A program made the translations under genes and the position numbers. This document shows, one piece after another, positions 55,951 through 64,000 of a stretch of 64,000 nucleotides of DNA (positions within the stretch are counted from its first letter, which is position 1; the number at the start of each line of letters is the position of its first letter). Under the pieces are notes generated by a model. It worked only from the letters and a program-made list of their open reading frames with translations. It was not told where the DNA came from and ran no database searches. The DNA is from Echinicola soli. Lineage in GTDB: Bacteria; Bacteroidota; Bacteroidia; Cytophagales; Cyclobacteriaceae. The stretch spans positions 2,076,001-2,140,000 of the forward strand of contig NZ_CP041253.1 in the NCBI RefSeq assembly GCF_006575665.1, read 5' to 3'.

Positions 55951-58017
55951 ATGAACGTGGACAAACTTATGAAAAAGAGCATTTTATATTTAATTCTTTG
56001 CATGGCAATCACTACGTTGGGCCATGCGCAAGTTGATAGAAGTAATTATCCAGTGGCTGGACCGGCCCCTAAGATAGAGCTGAAAGATCCTGATACCTTT
56101 ACATTGGACAATGGCCTGAAGGTGTTCGTGGTAGAGAACCATAAACTGCCAAGGGTGGCTTTTTCCTTAGTAATTGACAGGGATCCGATTTTGGAAAAAG
56201 AAAAGGCTGGCATGACCGGATTTGTAGGTGAAATGTTGATGGCAGGAACCACTAACAGGACCAAAGACCAACTGGATGAAGAAGTGGACTTTATTGGGGC
56301 TTCGCTGAGTGCAGGTTCTACTTCCTTGTATGGTTCCTCACTAAAGGAGCATCAGGGGAAGATTCTCGATTTGATGGCAGATGTGCTGTTTCATCCATCC
56401 TTTCCTGAGGAAGAATTGGATAAACTGAAAAAACAATCCCTTACAGGCTTGGCAGCGTCCAAAGATGAACCAGATGCCATTTCTTCAAGATTAGTAGGTA
56501 AATTAGTTTATGGTAAAGATCACCCATATGGTGAAATCAGGACGGAGGAATCCATAGAGGCCATTGGCTTGGAAGATATCAAAACGTACTATGAGACTTA
56601 CTTTAAGCCAAACATAGCCTATTTGGCCATAGTAGGTGATATTGACAGAGAAGAAGCAGAAAAGGTGGTGAAGGAACACTTTGGAAGTTGGGAAAAAGGT
56701 CAAGTTCCTGAGATGAACTATCCTGTACCCTCTCCTCCAGAGCAGAATGAAGTGGCTTTGGTAGACAGGTCGGCATCCGTTCAATCGGTCATAGATATAG
56801 CCTATCCGCTTGAAATGAACTTAAAGAGTGATGATTATCTTGATACGCGCGTGCTGAACTATATCCTTGGAGGCGGGTCTTCTTCCAGACTGTTCACGAA
56901 TCTTCGTGAGGATAAGGGGTATACCTATGGGGCCTATTCCAGGATTGGGACAGATGAATTGGTGGCCAGTTTTTCTGCAGGAGCTTCTGTAAGAACGGAA
57001 GTGACAGATTCTGCTTTGGTGGAAATGATTTATGAGGTTAACCACATGGTGGATGAGGGAGTGACCTCCGAAGAGCTAGAGGCAGCCAAGGCAAATCTCA
57101 GCGGAAGTTTTGGCAGGTCGCTGGAAAGTCCTTCGACACTGGCCAGTTTTGCGATAAACATCGAACGTTACGGCTTGCCAGAGGACTTCTATAAGACCTA
57201 CTTACAGCGGCTTAGTGCACTTACAGTGGATGATATCAATGCCGCGGCGCGCAAGTATATCAAGCCTGAGAATATGTACATTACGATTGTGGGAAATGGT
57301 ACTGACATTAAAGATAAGCTAGACCAGTTTGGCCCAGTTAGCCTTTATGACAATTGGGGCGATCCGGCCAAGGAGATAGAGATGACCGATACCGACATGA
57401 CCGCCGAGAAGGTCGTGGCCAATTACATCCAGGCTATTGGAGGGGAAGAAGCAGTCAAAGCCATCAAAACAGCAAAAGTGAAAGTCCAAGCCGAAGTACA
57501 AGGTCAAGTGATCGAAATGACAATGGCTTACGATGATCCAGGCATGCGATTTAGCCAAAAGGTAGGTATGATGGGAAATACCGTTTCCAATACGGTGCTT
57601 GAAGAGGGAAAAGGTACCGTATCAGCCATGGGGCAAAATAAGGAGCTTACAGATGAACAGTACGAAGAGGCAAAAATGAACATGTTCATCTTTCCTGAAG
57701 TGCATTTTGAGGAGTTGATGTATACCCTGGAGCTGGATGGAGTAAAAGATATCGAGGGGCAAACTGCCTATAAAGTGATCGTTTCTAATCCTACTGGTGC
57801 TAAGAGTGTGAACTATTATAGTGTCGAAACTGGTTTGAAACTAAAGAGTGAAAATGAAAAGACCGGTGAAATCACCTATTCTGAATACCAAGAGCATGAT
57901 GGCGTGAAATATGCCATGGAGATGGTCGTTAAATCTCCTATGATCCCTGCTCCTTTAAATACCAAGGTAGAATCACTTGAGTTTAATGCTGTGTTGGCAG
58001 ACGAAGATTTTAAATAA
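55951..58017 (+). CDS. M16 family non-catalytic partner with an additional C-terminal lipoprotein-sorting-like domain
   Basis: About 688 residues. A signal peptide (MKKSILYLILCMAITTLGHA, then Q) lies close to the start; translation may begin at 55951 or at MKKS (55969). Residues about 40-470 form the M16 fold, but the zinc motif is replaced (GMTGFVGEMLMAG in place of HxxEH), so it is the non-catalytic partner. The R/Y pair of such subunits is suggested by SSRLFTNLREDKGYTYGAY. From about 485 a separate domain begins (VVANYIQAIGGEEAVKAIK), which is paralogous to the next gene. It starts nine bases after the catalytic M16 gene. Confidence 0.9.
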   Translation: MNVDKLMKKSILYLILCMAITTLGHAQVDRSNYPVAGPAPKIELKDPDTFTLDNGLKVFVVENHKLPRVAFSLVIDRDPILEKEKAGMTGFVGEMLMAGTTNRTKDQLDEEVDFIGASLSAGSTSLYGSSLKEHQGKILDLMADVLFHPSFPEEELDKLKKQSLTGLAASKDEPDAISSRLVGKLVYGKDHPYGEIRTEESIEAIGLEDIKTYYETYFKPNIAYLAIVGDIDREEAEKVVKEHFGSWEKGQVPEMNYPVPSPPEQNEVALVDRSASVQSVIDIAYPLEMNLKSDDYLDTRVLNYILGGGSSSRLFTNLREDKGYTYGAYSRIGTDELVASFSAGASVRTEVTDSALVEMIYEVNHMVDEGVTSEELEAAKANLSGSFGRSLESPSTLASFAINIERYGLPEDFYKTYLQRLSALTVDDINAAARKYIKPENMYITIVGNGTDIKDKLDQFGPVSLYDNWGDPAKEIEMTDTDMTAEKVVANYIQAIGGEEAVKAIKTAKVKVQAEVQGQVIEMTMAYDDPGMRFSQKVGMMGNTVSNTVLEEGKGTVSAMGQNKELTDEQYEEAKMNMFIFPEVHFEELMYTLELDGVKDIEGQTAYKVIVSNPTGAKSVNYYSVETGLKLKSENEKTGEITYSEYQEHDGVKYAMEMVVKSPMIPAPLNTKVESLEFNAVLADEDFK

Positions 58018-58026
58018 AAAACAACT

Positions 58027-58758
58027 ATGAAAAAGGCAATGATTGCATTGGTGGCATCACTGATGATGAATGGAGTGAATGTCCAGGCCAATGAAGCCGT
58101 GGAGAAAAAAAAGAACTTGATCGTAACCCAAGAGGTGACGGTACAGCAGGTAGTGGACAAATACATCAAAGCCGCCGGTGGTATCGATAAGGTAAAAGCG
58201 ATCAAGAATATGGAAATGAACATGGAAACAGAAATCCAAGGAATGACCCTTGTGATCAAAGCCGTGACTGACCAGGAACATAATCGTCTGCTGAACCTTA
58301 CAAAGATGAACGGTAATCAAGTGGCCAAGACTGTTATCAAGGATAATAAAGGAAAAGTGGTGAGTATGGGACAAGAGCAGGATCTAACAGAAGATCAGTT
58401 AAACTCCATGAAAAGTCAGACCTTTGTGTTTCCTGAACTGTTTTATGAGGAATTGGGATATGAAGTTTCTTATGGAGGAACGGAAGATGTGGAAGGAGAA
58501 GCAGCGTATAAGCTACTGCTTAAGGATGCCAGTGGTGTGGAGACTTCTGAATTTTATAGCGTGGAATCTGGTCTAAAGTTGAAGACGGAATCAGAAGCAG
58601 CCGGTACGGTAAGTTATAAGGATTATATGGAAGTAGACGGAATTATGGTACCATCGAAAATGGTGATCGCCAATGCGATGATGCCCGCACCGATGGAAGC
58701 CAAAATAACTTCGGTGGTGTTTAACCAAGCGTTAGATAGCGGACTTTTTGAGTTTTAA
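58027..58758 (+). CDS. Secreted protein, paralogue of the preceding M16 C-terminal domain
   Basis: A 243-residue protein with a signal peptide (MKKAMIALVASLMMNGVNVQ, then ANEAVEKK). The mature part matches the last 200 residues of the preceding protein along its whole length: VDKYIKAAGGIDKVKAIK, FPELFYEELGYEV, EFYSVESGLKLKTESEA, MMPAPMEAKITSVVFNQ. The fold resembles LolA/outer-membrane lipoprotein-sorting proteins, which bind lipoprotein or lipid in the periplasm. It begins ten bases after the M16 gene and ends in a terminator, so the three genes form one operon. The function is unknown. Confidence 0.78.
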   Translation: MKKAMIALVASLMMNGVNVQANEAVEKKKNLIVTQEVTVQQVVDKYIKAAGGIDKVKAIKNMEMNMETEIQGMTLVIKAVTDQEHNRLLNLTKMNGNQVAKTVIKDNKGKVVSMGQEQDLTEDQLNSMKSQTFVFPELFYEELGYEVSYGGTEDVEGEAAYKLLLKDASGVETSEFYSVESGLKLKTESEAAGTVSYKDYMEVDGIMVPSKMVIANAMMPAPMEAKITSVVFNQALDSGLFEF

Positions 58759-58775
58759 TATGGCTCTCGTCCCAA

Positions 58776-58821
58776 AACAAAAAAAGGATGCTCCTGTTAT
58801 CGGGGGCATCCTTTTTTTGTT
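58776..58821. terminator. Bidirectional terminator between convergent genes
   Basis: AACAAAAAAAGGATGC (58776-58791) pairs perfectly with GCATCCTTTTTTTGTT (58806-58821); A and T tracts flank both arms. Confidence 0.9.
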
Positions 58822-58835
58822 GGTATAATGAAGTG

Positions 58836-59279
58836 TTACCAGTTTGGGTGGTTTTTCATCCAGTGGTCCAAGGAGAATTTTCCTGATCCATAGATCATAA
58901 ATACCACCAATAAAATCAACACAGTCAAGGACAGTTCAAACTCTAAGTTGTTAGATACGGAAAGAAATCCTTGGTTAATATTGATAAAGAGGACTGCGCC
59001 CAGTAAAATTGGGATTTGGAATATAATTGCAAAGCGCGTCAATAAACCTACAGCAATCATAAAACCTCCCACCAAATGTGCAAAGGCTACATAATGTGCC
59101 AATGCCAGGTTAAAAAACTGGAGGTCACTGTTGCTCATCATTTCCATCAAGGCACTTGTATTGGCGATAAACATGATGCCCTTGTACAAGATAAATAAAC
59201 CCAGCGCCATTCTAATGAAATCTATCCACTTAGGATGGTGGGTGTCTGCCCATAGTTCGATTTTTGAAATAGTTTCCAT
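58836..59279 (-). CDS. DoxX family membrane protein
   Basis: A 147-residue inner-membrane protein with four transmembrane helices. Near the N-terminus it has WIDFIRMALGLFILYKGIMF, and later VAFAHLVGGFMIAVGLLTRF, then FQIPILLGAVLFININQG. The DoxX family includes subunits of quinol oxidases and many proteins of unknown role. A link to redox stress has been proposed for some members. It is a single gene, convergent with the M16 operon. Confidence 0.85.
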   Translation of the reverse strand: METISKIELWADTHHPKWIDFIRMALGLFILYKGIMFIANTSALMEMMSNSDLQFFNLALAHYVAFAHLVGGFMIAVGLLTRFAIIFQIPILLGAVLFININQGFLSVSNNLEFELSLTVLILLVVFMIYGSGKFSLDHWMKNHPNW

Positions 59280-59368
59280 GTCATTTGGGTTTTATTTTGT
59301 ATTAATATACAAATAAAATAAGTTATTTATTTGATTTTCATGGTTTTAAATGACTATTGAAAAGAACG

Positions 59369-61036
59369 CTATTTCATCCAGCCTACTCGTTTGGGATTTG
59401 ATTCTCCAGCGATCAGAAGATACTCGAGGTAGTAATTGGTCGTGGATGCAGGTAATTGCTGATTTATTTTTCTGGCAAAGCGATCGATCTCCAGTTGCAG
59501 CCCTTCATTTTCTAGTAGAAGTGTTTGGGAGAAGTTTTTACCATTGATGGTGGTTATTTTGTCTCCCTGCATTAGAAGTTGATAAGCAGGACTTTCGGGA
59601 TGGATTTTTGAAACCGTGCCATCAGGAAGGGTCTGTATGCCCCAATTGGCAGCAAGGAGTTGTGTGTGTGGCATCGTTTTGATGCTGATATTGACCGTCT
59701 CGAGTTGCTCACAAAGGAGGGGGAAAATGTCATCGGTTCCTGTGATGTATTTTTCGAAAAACTTATTGACGTATACATCATTTCCTGCAAGTTCTGTGAT
59801 AATCAGCATGAAGTCTTGCAGGGTGTATCCCTTATTGGATTTGCCGAATCTTTGCCACATTAATTTCATGACTTCATGTAAACTGCTTCCTTGATCCATC
59901 AATATGAGGTCCAATATGGTGGAGATTAGAGAGCCACGGTTATAAATACTTACTTTCTTCTCTGGAATCCCTGCCTTATAGCCGTCCAGCCACAGGTCCC
60001 AGCTAGAGGCAGTGATGGATTGGTTTTGCCAGCCATAAGATCCAAGCTCCCGGTTAAGTTGCTTTTGCATATTGGCCAGGAAAGCCTCTAAGCTGAAATA
60101 TCCTGATTTCAACAAGAAAATATCCCCCATGTATGTGGTCACTCCTTCCGCAACGATGCCTGAATCGAAATACACCTCTTTGGAAAAATCATACGGTAGC
60201 AGTGCTTTTGGCCGGATGCGGCAGACATTCCAAAAGTGATAAAGTTCATGGCAGCTTACTCCAAAGAATTCGTCCATTTCTGTTTTTTCTTTCAAAGCGC
60301 TGGCAGGGCCAAAGGTGATTACGGTAGAAAACCGGTGTTCTACCCCGTGGTAATGCTTGTAGGGGAGAAGCTGAAAGAGGAAGTGATAATCATCCGCAGG
60401 AAATTCACCAAATGTAGCGATTTGCTTTTTGGTGAATGCCTCGAACTGATTGATGAGTTGAGGGATGTCGAAATGGATTTCGCCTTGAAACCATAGGTGG
60501 AAGTTACTGCCTTTTACCTGATAGCTGTAGTGGGTCAGGCTTGGTGAAGCAATAAGCGGACTGTCTACGAGGTGTTGGTAATTAGCCGCTTGGTAAAGGT
60601 TATCTCCTTCTTTTGGCAATGCCGTGGCCACTTCAAAATCATCCGGAAGTTTGAGTTGGACACTAATAGGTTCGTCTTCCATCCCCTTTATTTCAAAGCA
60701 ACAATTGATAAAATTAAGATAGAGCTGCTCGTCATCAGACCAGCTCCCGCCAGCGTCCATTTGAGAAGCGTGAAATTCATAAAACACACTATAGCGTCCA
60801 GCTTGGGTGGATTTTAATGTCCATAAGTCTTTGGTGAGCTTATGCCATTGGATGGGATCAGCACGGTGCTTTACAGAAAACCCCCTGATTTTCTGAGCGT
60901 AATTTGTGATTTCGTACCGGCCAGGTCTCCACGAAGGGAGCTGTAGGAAGTAGGTGGTGTCACTTTCACACTGAAAGGAAAGTTCGATTTGTACAAATTG
61001 ATTGACAGGATTATTTCGATATATCAGGTATTCCAT
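59369..61036 (-). CDS. M61 family metallopeptidase with PDZ domain
   Basis: A 555-residue glycyl-aminopeptidase-like enzyme. Residues 1-170 form the N-terminal beta domain (VQIELSFQCESDTTYFLQLP, then SWRPGRYEITNYAQKIRGF). The catalytic motif HELYHFWNVCRIRP (HExxH plus conserved W and RP) is near residue 257, followed by the third ligand glutamate in VAEGVTTYMGDIFL. A C-terminal PDZ-like region (ESPAYQLLMQGDKITTINGK) binds peptides. No signal peptide is visible, so a cytoplasmic location is possible. It is divergent from the rpmH operon; a promoter-like TACTTTTG lies 24 bases upstream. Confidence 0.9.
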   Translation of the reverse strand: MEYLIYRNNPVNQFVQIELSFQCESDTTYFLQLPSWRPGRYEITNYAQKIRGFSVKHRADPIQWHKLTKDLWTLKSTQAGRYSVFYEFHASQMDAGGSWSDDEQLYLNFINCCFEIKGMEDEPISVQLKLPDDFEVATALPKEGDNLYQAANYQHLVDSPLIASPSLTHYSYQVKGSNFHLWFQGEIHFDIPQLINQFEAFTKKQIATFGEFPADDYHFLFQLLPYKHYHGVEHRFSTVITFGPASALKEKTEMDEFFGVSCHELYHFWNVCRIRPKALLPYDFSKEVYFDSGIVAEGVTTYMGDIFLLKSGYFSLEAFLANMQKQLNRELGSYGWQNQSITASSWDLWLDGYKAGIPEKKVSIYNRGSLISTILDLILMDQGSSLHEVMKLMWQRFGKSNKGYTLQDFMLIITELAGNDVYVNKFFEKYITGTDDIFPLLCEQLETVNISIKTMPHTQLLAANWGIQTLPDGTVSKIHPESPAYQLLMQGDKITTINGKNFSQTLLLENEGLQLEIDRFARKINQQLPASTTNYYLEYLLIAGESNPKRVGWMK

Positions 61037-61059
61037 TTACATTTGTGCTTTGCAGTAAA

Positions 61060-61067
61060 CAAAAGTA
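61060..61067 (-). promoter_or_regulatory. -7 element of the M61 peptidase promoter
   Basis: On the minus strand TACTTTTG matches TAnnTTTG 24 bases from the start codon. Confidence 0.45.
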
Positions 61068-61076
61068 AGCCACTGA

Positions 61077-61108
61077 TTTGTAAATAAAAAAAAACGTGGC
61101 TATCTTTG
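61077..61108 (+). promoter_or_regulatory. Promoter of rpmH-rnpA
   Basis: TTTG (61077-61080), a 20-base spacer and TATCTTTG (61101-61108) match the Bacteroidota consensus. The leader to rpmH is about 135 bases, long enough to hold a regulatory structure, though none is obvious. Confidence 0.7.
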
Positions 61109-61249
61109 CAGTCCTTTTCAGGGTATACTGAAAACAGGGACACAAAAAAGCGGAAAAAATTAAAAACATAAATCGGTAAAAGAAGCAGGTGGTGATTAAG
61201 TGTTCAGTCCCGCTGAATATTCTGTAGCCGATATAAAATTAAAACGATC

Positions 61250-61408
61250 ATGAAAAGAACATTTCAACCTTCTCGCAGAAAAAGAAGAAACAAGCACGGT
61301 TTTAGGGAAAGAATGGCGTCACCTAACGGCAGAAGGGTGATCAAAGCAAGAAGATCAAAAGGTAGACATAAATTGTCCGTATCTTCTGAGAAAACGCTTA
61401 AGAAGTAA
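61250..61408 (+). CDS. rpmH: 50S ribosomal protein L34
   Basis: A 52-residue, very basic large-subunit protein. [20 protein letters not shown], then [20 protein letters not shown], is the L34 signature. Seven extra residues at the C-terminus (SSEKTLKK region) are normal in Bacteroidota. It is followed 28 bases later by rnpA, the classical pairing near the replication origin in many bacteria. No origin (dnaA boxes or dnaA gene) was seen here. Confidence 0.98.
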   Translation: MKRTFQPSRRKRRNKHGFRERMASPNGRRVIKARRSKGRHKLSVSSEKTLKK

Positions 61409-61436
61409 TTTGTTCGTTCCTTGATGCCTTATCACT

Positions 61437-61835
61437 ATGGACTATAGGCTGCCAAAGAAGGAAAGATTACATTCTAAAAAGTTAATAAAGGAACTTTTTG
61501 ATAAAGGTTCCTCTTTTTTTTTATATCCTTTCAAGGTCATTTACCTGCCTTTGGATGGGGACGTAGAAACCAATCAGGTACTTTTTTCTGTTTCCAAAAG
61601 GAAAATCCGAAAGGCCGTTCATAGGAATTACCTCAAAAGGAGGATGAAGGAGGCCTATCGACTCAATAAATCCATCCTTATAAATGGTGAAAACAACAAA
61701 AAATTAATAGCTTTCGTATATGTAGCACCCGGGCTGGAAGAATTTCACAAGATCCAGTCAAAGGTTCAGAAAGTATTAAATCGACTTGCAGATAGGCAAG
61801 AAGCAAACCGTAAAGATGATGAAGAAAAGAAGTAG
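61437..61835 (+). CDS. rnpA: Ribonuclease P protein component
   Basis: A 132-residue protein that binds RNase P RNA and helps remove the 5' leader from pre-tRNAs. It begins MDYRLPKKERLHSKKLIKEL, with FKVIYLPL and VLFSVSKRKIRKAVHRNYLK. The RNR-like motif is AVHRNYLKRRMKEAYR. The C-terminal end (about 20 residues) overlaps the next coding region by 20 bases. Confidence 0.93.
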   Translation: MDYRLPKKERLHSKKLIKELFDKGSSFFLYPFKVIYLPLDGDVETNQVLFSVSKRKIRKAVHRNYLKRRMKEAYRLNKSILINGENNKKLIAFVYVAPGLEEFHKIQSKVQKVLNRLADRQEANRKDDEEKK

Positions 61836-63483
61836 CATAGTCGCCATTTTTTTGGTGTTGATAGTTGGAGGAGGGATGTTGGTTTCCTTTAAGGAAAAAA
61901 ATGATAAACTTTTTTTAATTGCCAAGAACCTTGACATCTTCGCTTCTCTTATCAGGGAACTAGACTCCTACTATGTTGATGAAATAAAACCCGAGGAGTT
62001 GGTGACAGTCGGTATCAATGCAATGCTAGAAAAGCTGGACCCATACACGACTTATATTCCAGAAGAAGAATCGGAGGATTTTAGGACTATGACTACTGGT
62101 GAGTATGGCGGAGTAGGTGCCATGATCGGTAATAGGCTTGGGAAGAACATGATTCTAATGCCTTATAAAAACTTTCCTGCTGAATCTTCAGGGCTTAGGA
62201 TTGGTGATGAGCTCCTTCAAGTGGATTCCGTAAATGTGGTCGACCTAATGACTTCTGATATTTCCGAAATGCTAAAAGGTCCCGCCAATACTCCTGTGGA
62301 GGTAGTAGTGAAGAGAGGAGTAGACACCCTGTCCTTTGATATTACGCGGAAGAAGATCGTAATCAATAACGTACCGTATTACGGGATGGTAAATGATAGC
62401 ATTGGTTATATTAAGCTTACGGATTTCACGACTAATGCTGGAGATGATGTGAGAAAAGCGCTTGTGGATTTAAAGGATCGTGGAGCTGATCGGTTGATAT
62501 TGGATCTCAGGGATAATCCAGGAGGTATCCTGAAGGAGGCGGTGGATATTGTAAGTCTGTTTATTCCAAAAGGTAAAGAGGTGGTAAGTACTATTGGGAA
62601 GCTCGATAATGTAAATGCTGAATATAAAACCAATCGTTCACCAGTGGATAAGCATATCCCACTGGCCATTTTGGTCAATGAGCGATCAGCGTCTGCATCA
62701 GAAATTGTTTCTGGGGCCCTACAAGATTATGACAGGGCAGTGCTGGTAGGAAGAAAGACGTTTGGAAAGGGCTTGGTACAAAGCACCATTCCTCTTTCCT
62801 ATAATGCGCAGGTCAAGGTGACTACTGCCAAGTATTATATCCCTAGTGGTCGATGTATCCAAGAAATAGACTATAGCAAGCGAGGAGAGGATGGTAAGGC
62901 TGTATCCGTGGCCGATTCTCTACGACATGAATTCAAGACGAAGAATGGGCGTACCGTTTGGGATGGAGAAGGAATTATGCCGGATGAGGAAGTGGACCCA
63001 AGAACCTATGCGCCTATTACCTATAGTTTGGTAGCCAGAAGTCTTGTTTTTGAGTTTGTAAATGAATTTTATTACAAACATGACAGCATTTCTTCTCCGC
63101 GGGCATTTGATGTGGATGATGAGCTTTACCAGAAATTCGTCAGTTGGTTAGAAGGGAAGGAGTATGATTATGTGACCAGGGTCGAGAAAACAATCGAAGA
63201 TCTGGAAGAATATGCTAAAGAGGAGAAGTATTTTGAAGAAATACAGAGTGAGATTGATTCTTTAAAGAAAAGTGTAAGCCATAATAAGGAGCAGGATTTG
63301 GTGACCTTTGAGGGGGAGATAAAAGAAGCGCTCAAGGACGAAATAGTATCCAGGTATTATTATGAAGGAGGAGTGGTTGAGGCTTCTCTTGATCAAGATA
63401 GAGAAATTGCCAAGGCGGTAGAGATTCTATCTAACGAAGGACAATACCATCAGATGCTTCAGCCAGCAATGGCAAAAAAATAA
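61816..63483 (+). CDS. S41 family C-terminal processing peptidase (CtpA-like)
   Basis: A roughly 555-residue protease exported by an N-terminal signal-anchor (SIVAIFLVLIVGGGMLVSF). A PDZ domain lies at about 75-165 (GLRIGDELLQVDSVNV). The S41 catalytic domain shows DLRDNPGGILKEAVDIVSLF, the serine in LVNERSASASEIVSGALQDY, and the general-base lysine in VGRKTFGKGLVQST. A C-terminal helical region of about 150 residues follows. It trims proteins at their C-terminus in the periplasm. The start ATG (61816 or 61819) lies inside rnpA, so translation is probably coupled. Confidence 0.93.
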   Translation: MMKKRSSIVAIFLVLIVGGGMLVSFKEKNDKLFLIAKNLDIFASLIRELDSYYVDEIKPEELVTVGINAMLEKLDPYTTYIPEEESEDFRTMTTGEYGGVGAMIGNRLGKNMILMPYKNFPAESSGLRIGDELLQVDSVNVVDLMTSDISEMLKGPANTPVEVVVKRGVDTLSFDITRKKIVINNVPYYGMVNDSIGYIKLTDFTTNAGDDVRKALVDLKDRGADRLILDLRDNPGGILKEAVDIVSLFIPKGKEVVSTIGKLDNVNAEYKTNRSPVDKHIPLAILVNERSASASEIVSGALQDYDRAVLVGRKTFGKGLVQSTIPLSYNAQVKVTTAKYYIPSGRCIQEIDYSKRGEDGKAVSVADSLRHEFKTKNGRTVWDGEGIMPDEEVDPRTYAPITYSLVARSLVFEFVNEFYYKHDSISSPRAFDVDDELYQKFVSWLEGKEYDYVTRVEKTIEDLEEYAKEEKYFEEIQSEIDSLKKSVSHNKEQDLVTFEGEIKEALKDEIVSRYYYEGGVVEASLDQDREIAKAVEILSNEGQYHQMLQPAMAKK

Positions 63484-63504
63484 TTGTCTTGTCATGAATT
63501 TAAG

Positions 63505-63547
63505 CTCCTCTTCGTATTCTTTAAGGATGTGGGGAGGAGTTTTTGAG
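63505..63547 (+). terminator. Possible terminator after the S41 gene
   Basis: CTCCTC (63505-63510) and GAGGAG (63534-63539) with TTTTTG behind form a weak hairpin with a long loop. Confidence 0.4.
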
Positions 63548-63612
63548 TTTTGATCACATTACCACTACCTTCATAATGGTACTAAGTTTTAGGTTGTACA
63601 AATGATGCTGCA

Positions 63613-64000
63613 ATGAGTTTGATTTTATCGATAGAAACCGCCGTTTCGGTATGTTCAGTGGCGCTGCATGAGGAGAAAGGCCTGGTGGGCTTATTAGAGC
63701 TCCATCAGGAAAATGTACATGCCCAAAAGCTTATGCCTGCGATCAAGAGCCTCTTGGATCGGGCGGGTTTGGAAAGTGGTGATTTAAGTGCAGTAGCAGT
63801 TTCAGAAGGACCGGGATCATATACTGGACTTAGGATCGGGGTTTCGACTGCAAAGGGGATTTCCTTTGCTCATCAGATACCACTGATAGCTGTTGGTACC
63901 TTAGATGCCTTGGCTTTTCAAGTGGTTGATATGGTTGAGCCTGGATCGTTTGTGGTTCCCATGATAGATGCCAGGAGAATGGAGGTGTATAGTAAGGTGT
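63613..64000 (+). CDS. tsaB: tRNA threonylcarbamoyladenosine synthesis protein TsaB, C-terminus beyond the window
   Basis: At least 129 residues of TsaB, the non-catalytic ASKHA partner of TsaD in making t6A37 on ANN-decoding tRNAs. MSLILSIETAVSVCSVALHE is the typical start. The signature VSEGPGSYTGLRIGVSTAKG (about 68-87) and VGTLDALAFQ are diagnostic. PMIDARRMEVYSKV near the window edge matches the MDARRxEVY motif. The frame is open at base 64000, so only the first half or so is present. Confidence 0.93.
   Translation, partial: MSLILSIETAVSVCSVALHEEKGLVGLLELHQENVHAQKLMPAIKSLLDRAGLESGDLSAVAVSEGPGSYTGLRIGVSTAKGISFAHQIPLIAVGTLDALAFQVVDMVEPGSFVVPMIDARRMEVYSKV

Noticed and set aside
61200..61450. 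Replication origin near rpmH-rnpA
   Set aside because: The gene pair is often near the origin, but no dnaA gene or cluster of DnaA boxes is visible in the window.

Overview
The window is chromosomal DNA of a member of the Bacteroidota, most likely the family Cyclobacteriaceae (Echinicola/Cyclobacterium/Algoriphagus-like). This rests on lineage-typical genes: a DUF4293 membrane protein, a GlmU-like sugar nucleotidyltransferase/acyltransferase, a NusB with a long N-terminal extension, a fused E1 alpha/beta dehydrogenase, YtxH and a 6-bladed beta-propeller lipoprotein. It also rests on promoters of the Bacteroidota type (TTTG/TTG, 18-20 bases, TAnnTTTG). Most of it is housekeeping DNA. There is no rRNA, tRNA, CRISPR array, phage or intact insertion sequence that I can support. 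|| Layout. 1-4.2 kb: partial truA, a DUF4293 protein, a hairpin-rich REP-like intergenic region, and an ECF sigma / anti-sigma / secreted protein operon on the minus strand. 4.4-10 kb: a PLP trans-sulfuration enzyme, a YifB/ComM ATPase, a small membrane protein, a decayed ABC exporter and a Wzi-like outer membrane barrel. 10.2-17 kb: rpmE2, then a tight plus-strand run glmU-like, holB, retropepsin-like protease, rimK, hemC, lipoprotein PPIase and RmlD-like SDR. 17-23.4 kb: an AGCS symporter, an outer membrane barrel, an HMA-AraC regulator, fused E1 and a MOSC protein. 24-30 kb: dnaK with a GroES-like protein, an ABC exporter, a leucine dehydrogenase with a palindromic operator candidate, and the remnant of a DUF4143-type ATPase. 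30.2-37.2 kb: nusB-ytxH-DUF1573-yajC-ybbR-coaE, an NlpC/P60 lipoprotein, and atpD and atpC separated by a terminator-like hairpin. 37.3-43.9 kb: tandem copies of a dispersed repeat, a propeller lipoprotein, glpF-glpK-glpD and an outer membrane barrel. 44-49 kb: nrdB-nrdA with palindromes upstream, rplU-rpmA, and another repeat copy. 49.7-54 kb: a peptide-export operon (HlyD adaptor, C39-peptidase ABC transporter, HTH protein). 54.6-64 kb: two M16 peptidases and a stand-alone paralogue of the second one's C-terminal domain, DoxX, an M61 peptidase, then rpmH-rnpA-S41 peptidase-tsaB (partial). || Most interesting. The export operon at 49.7-53.4 kb ends in a 110-residue DNA-binding-type protein. 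Its last 20 residues are acidic and Trp-rich and follow a double-glycine motif of the kind cut by the C39 peptidase encoded just upstream. This suggests a regulator whose tail is the exported peptide, or a leader borrowed from a regulator. A structured, terminator-ended, gene-free stretch follows it. Other second-look items are three TGACT-N3-AGTCA-type palindromes upstream of nrdB, a perfect 21-base palindrome inside the leucine dehydrogenase promoter, a metal-binding-domain/AraC fusion, two gene remnants in 'empty' DNA, and a dispersed intergenic repeat family with at least five loci in this window.
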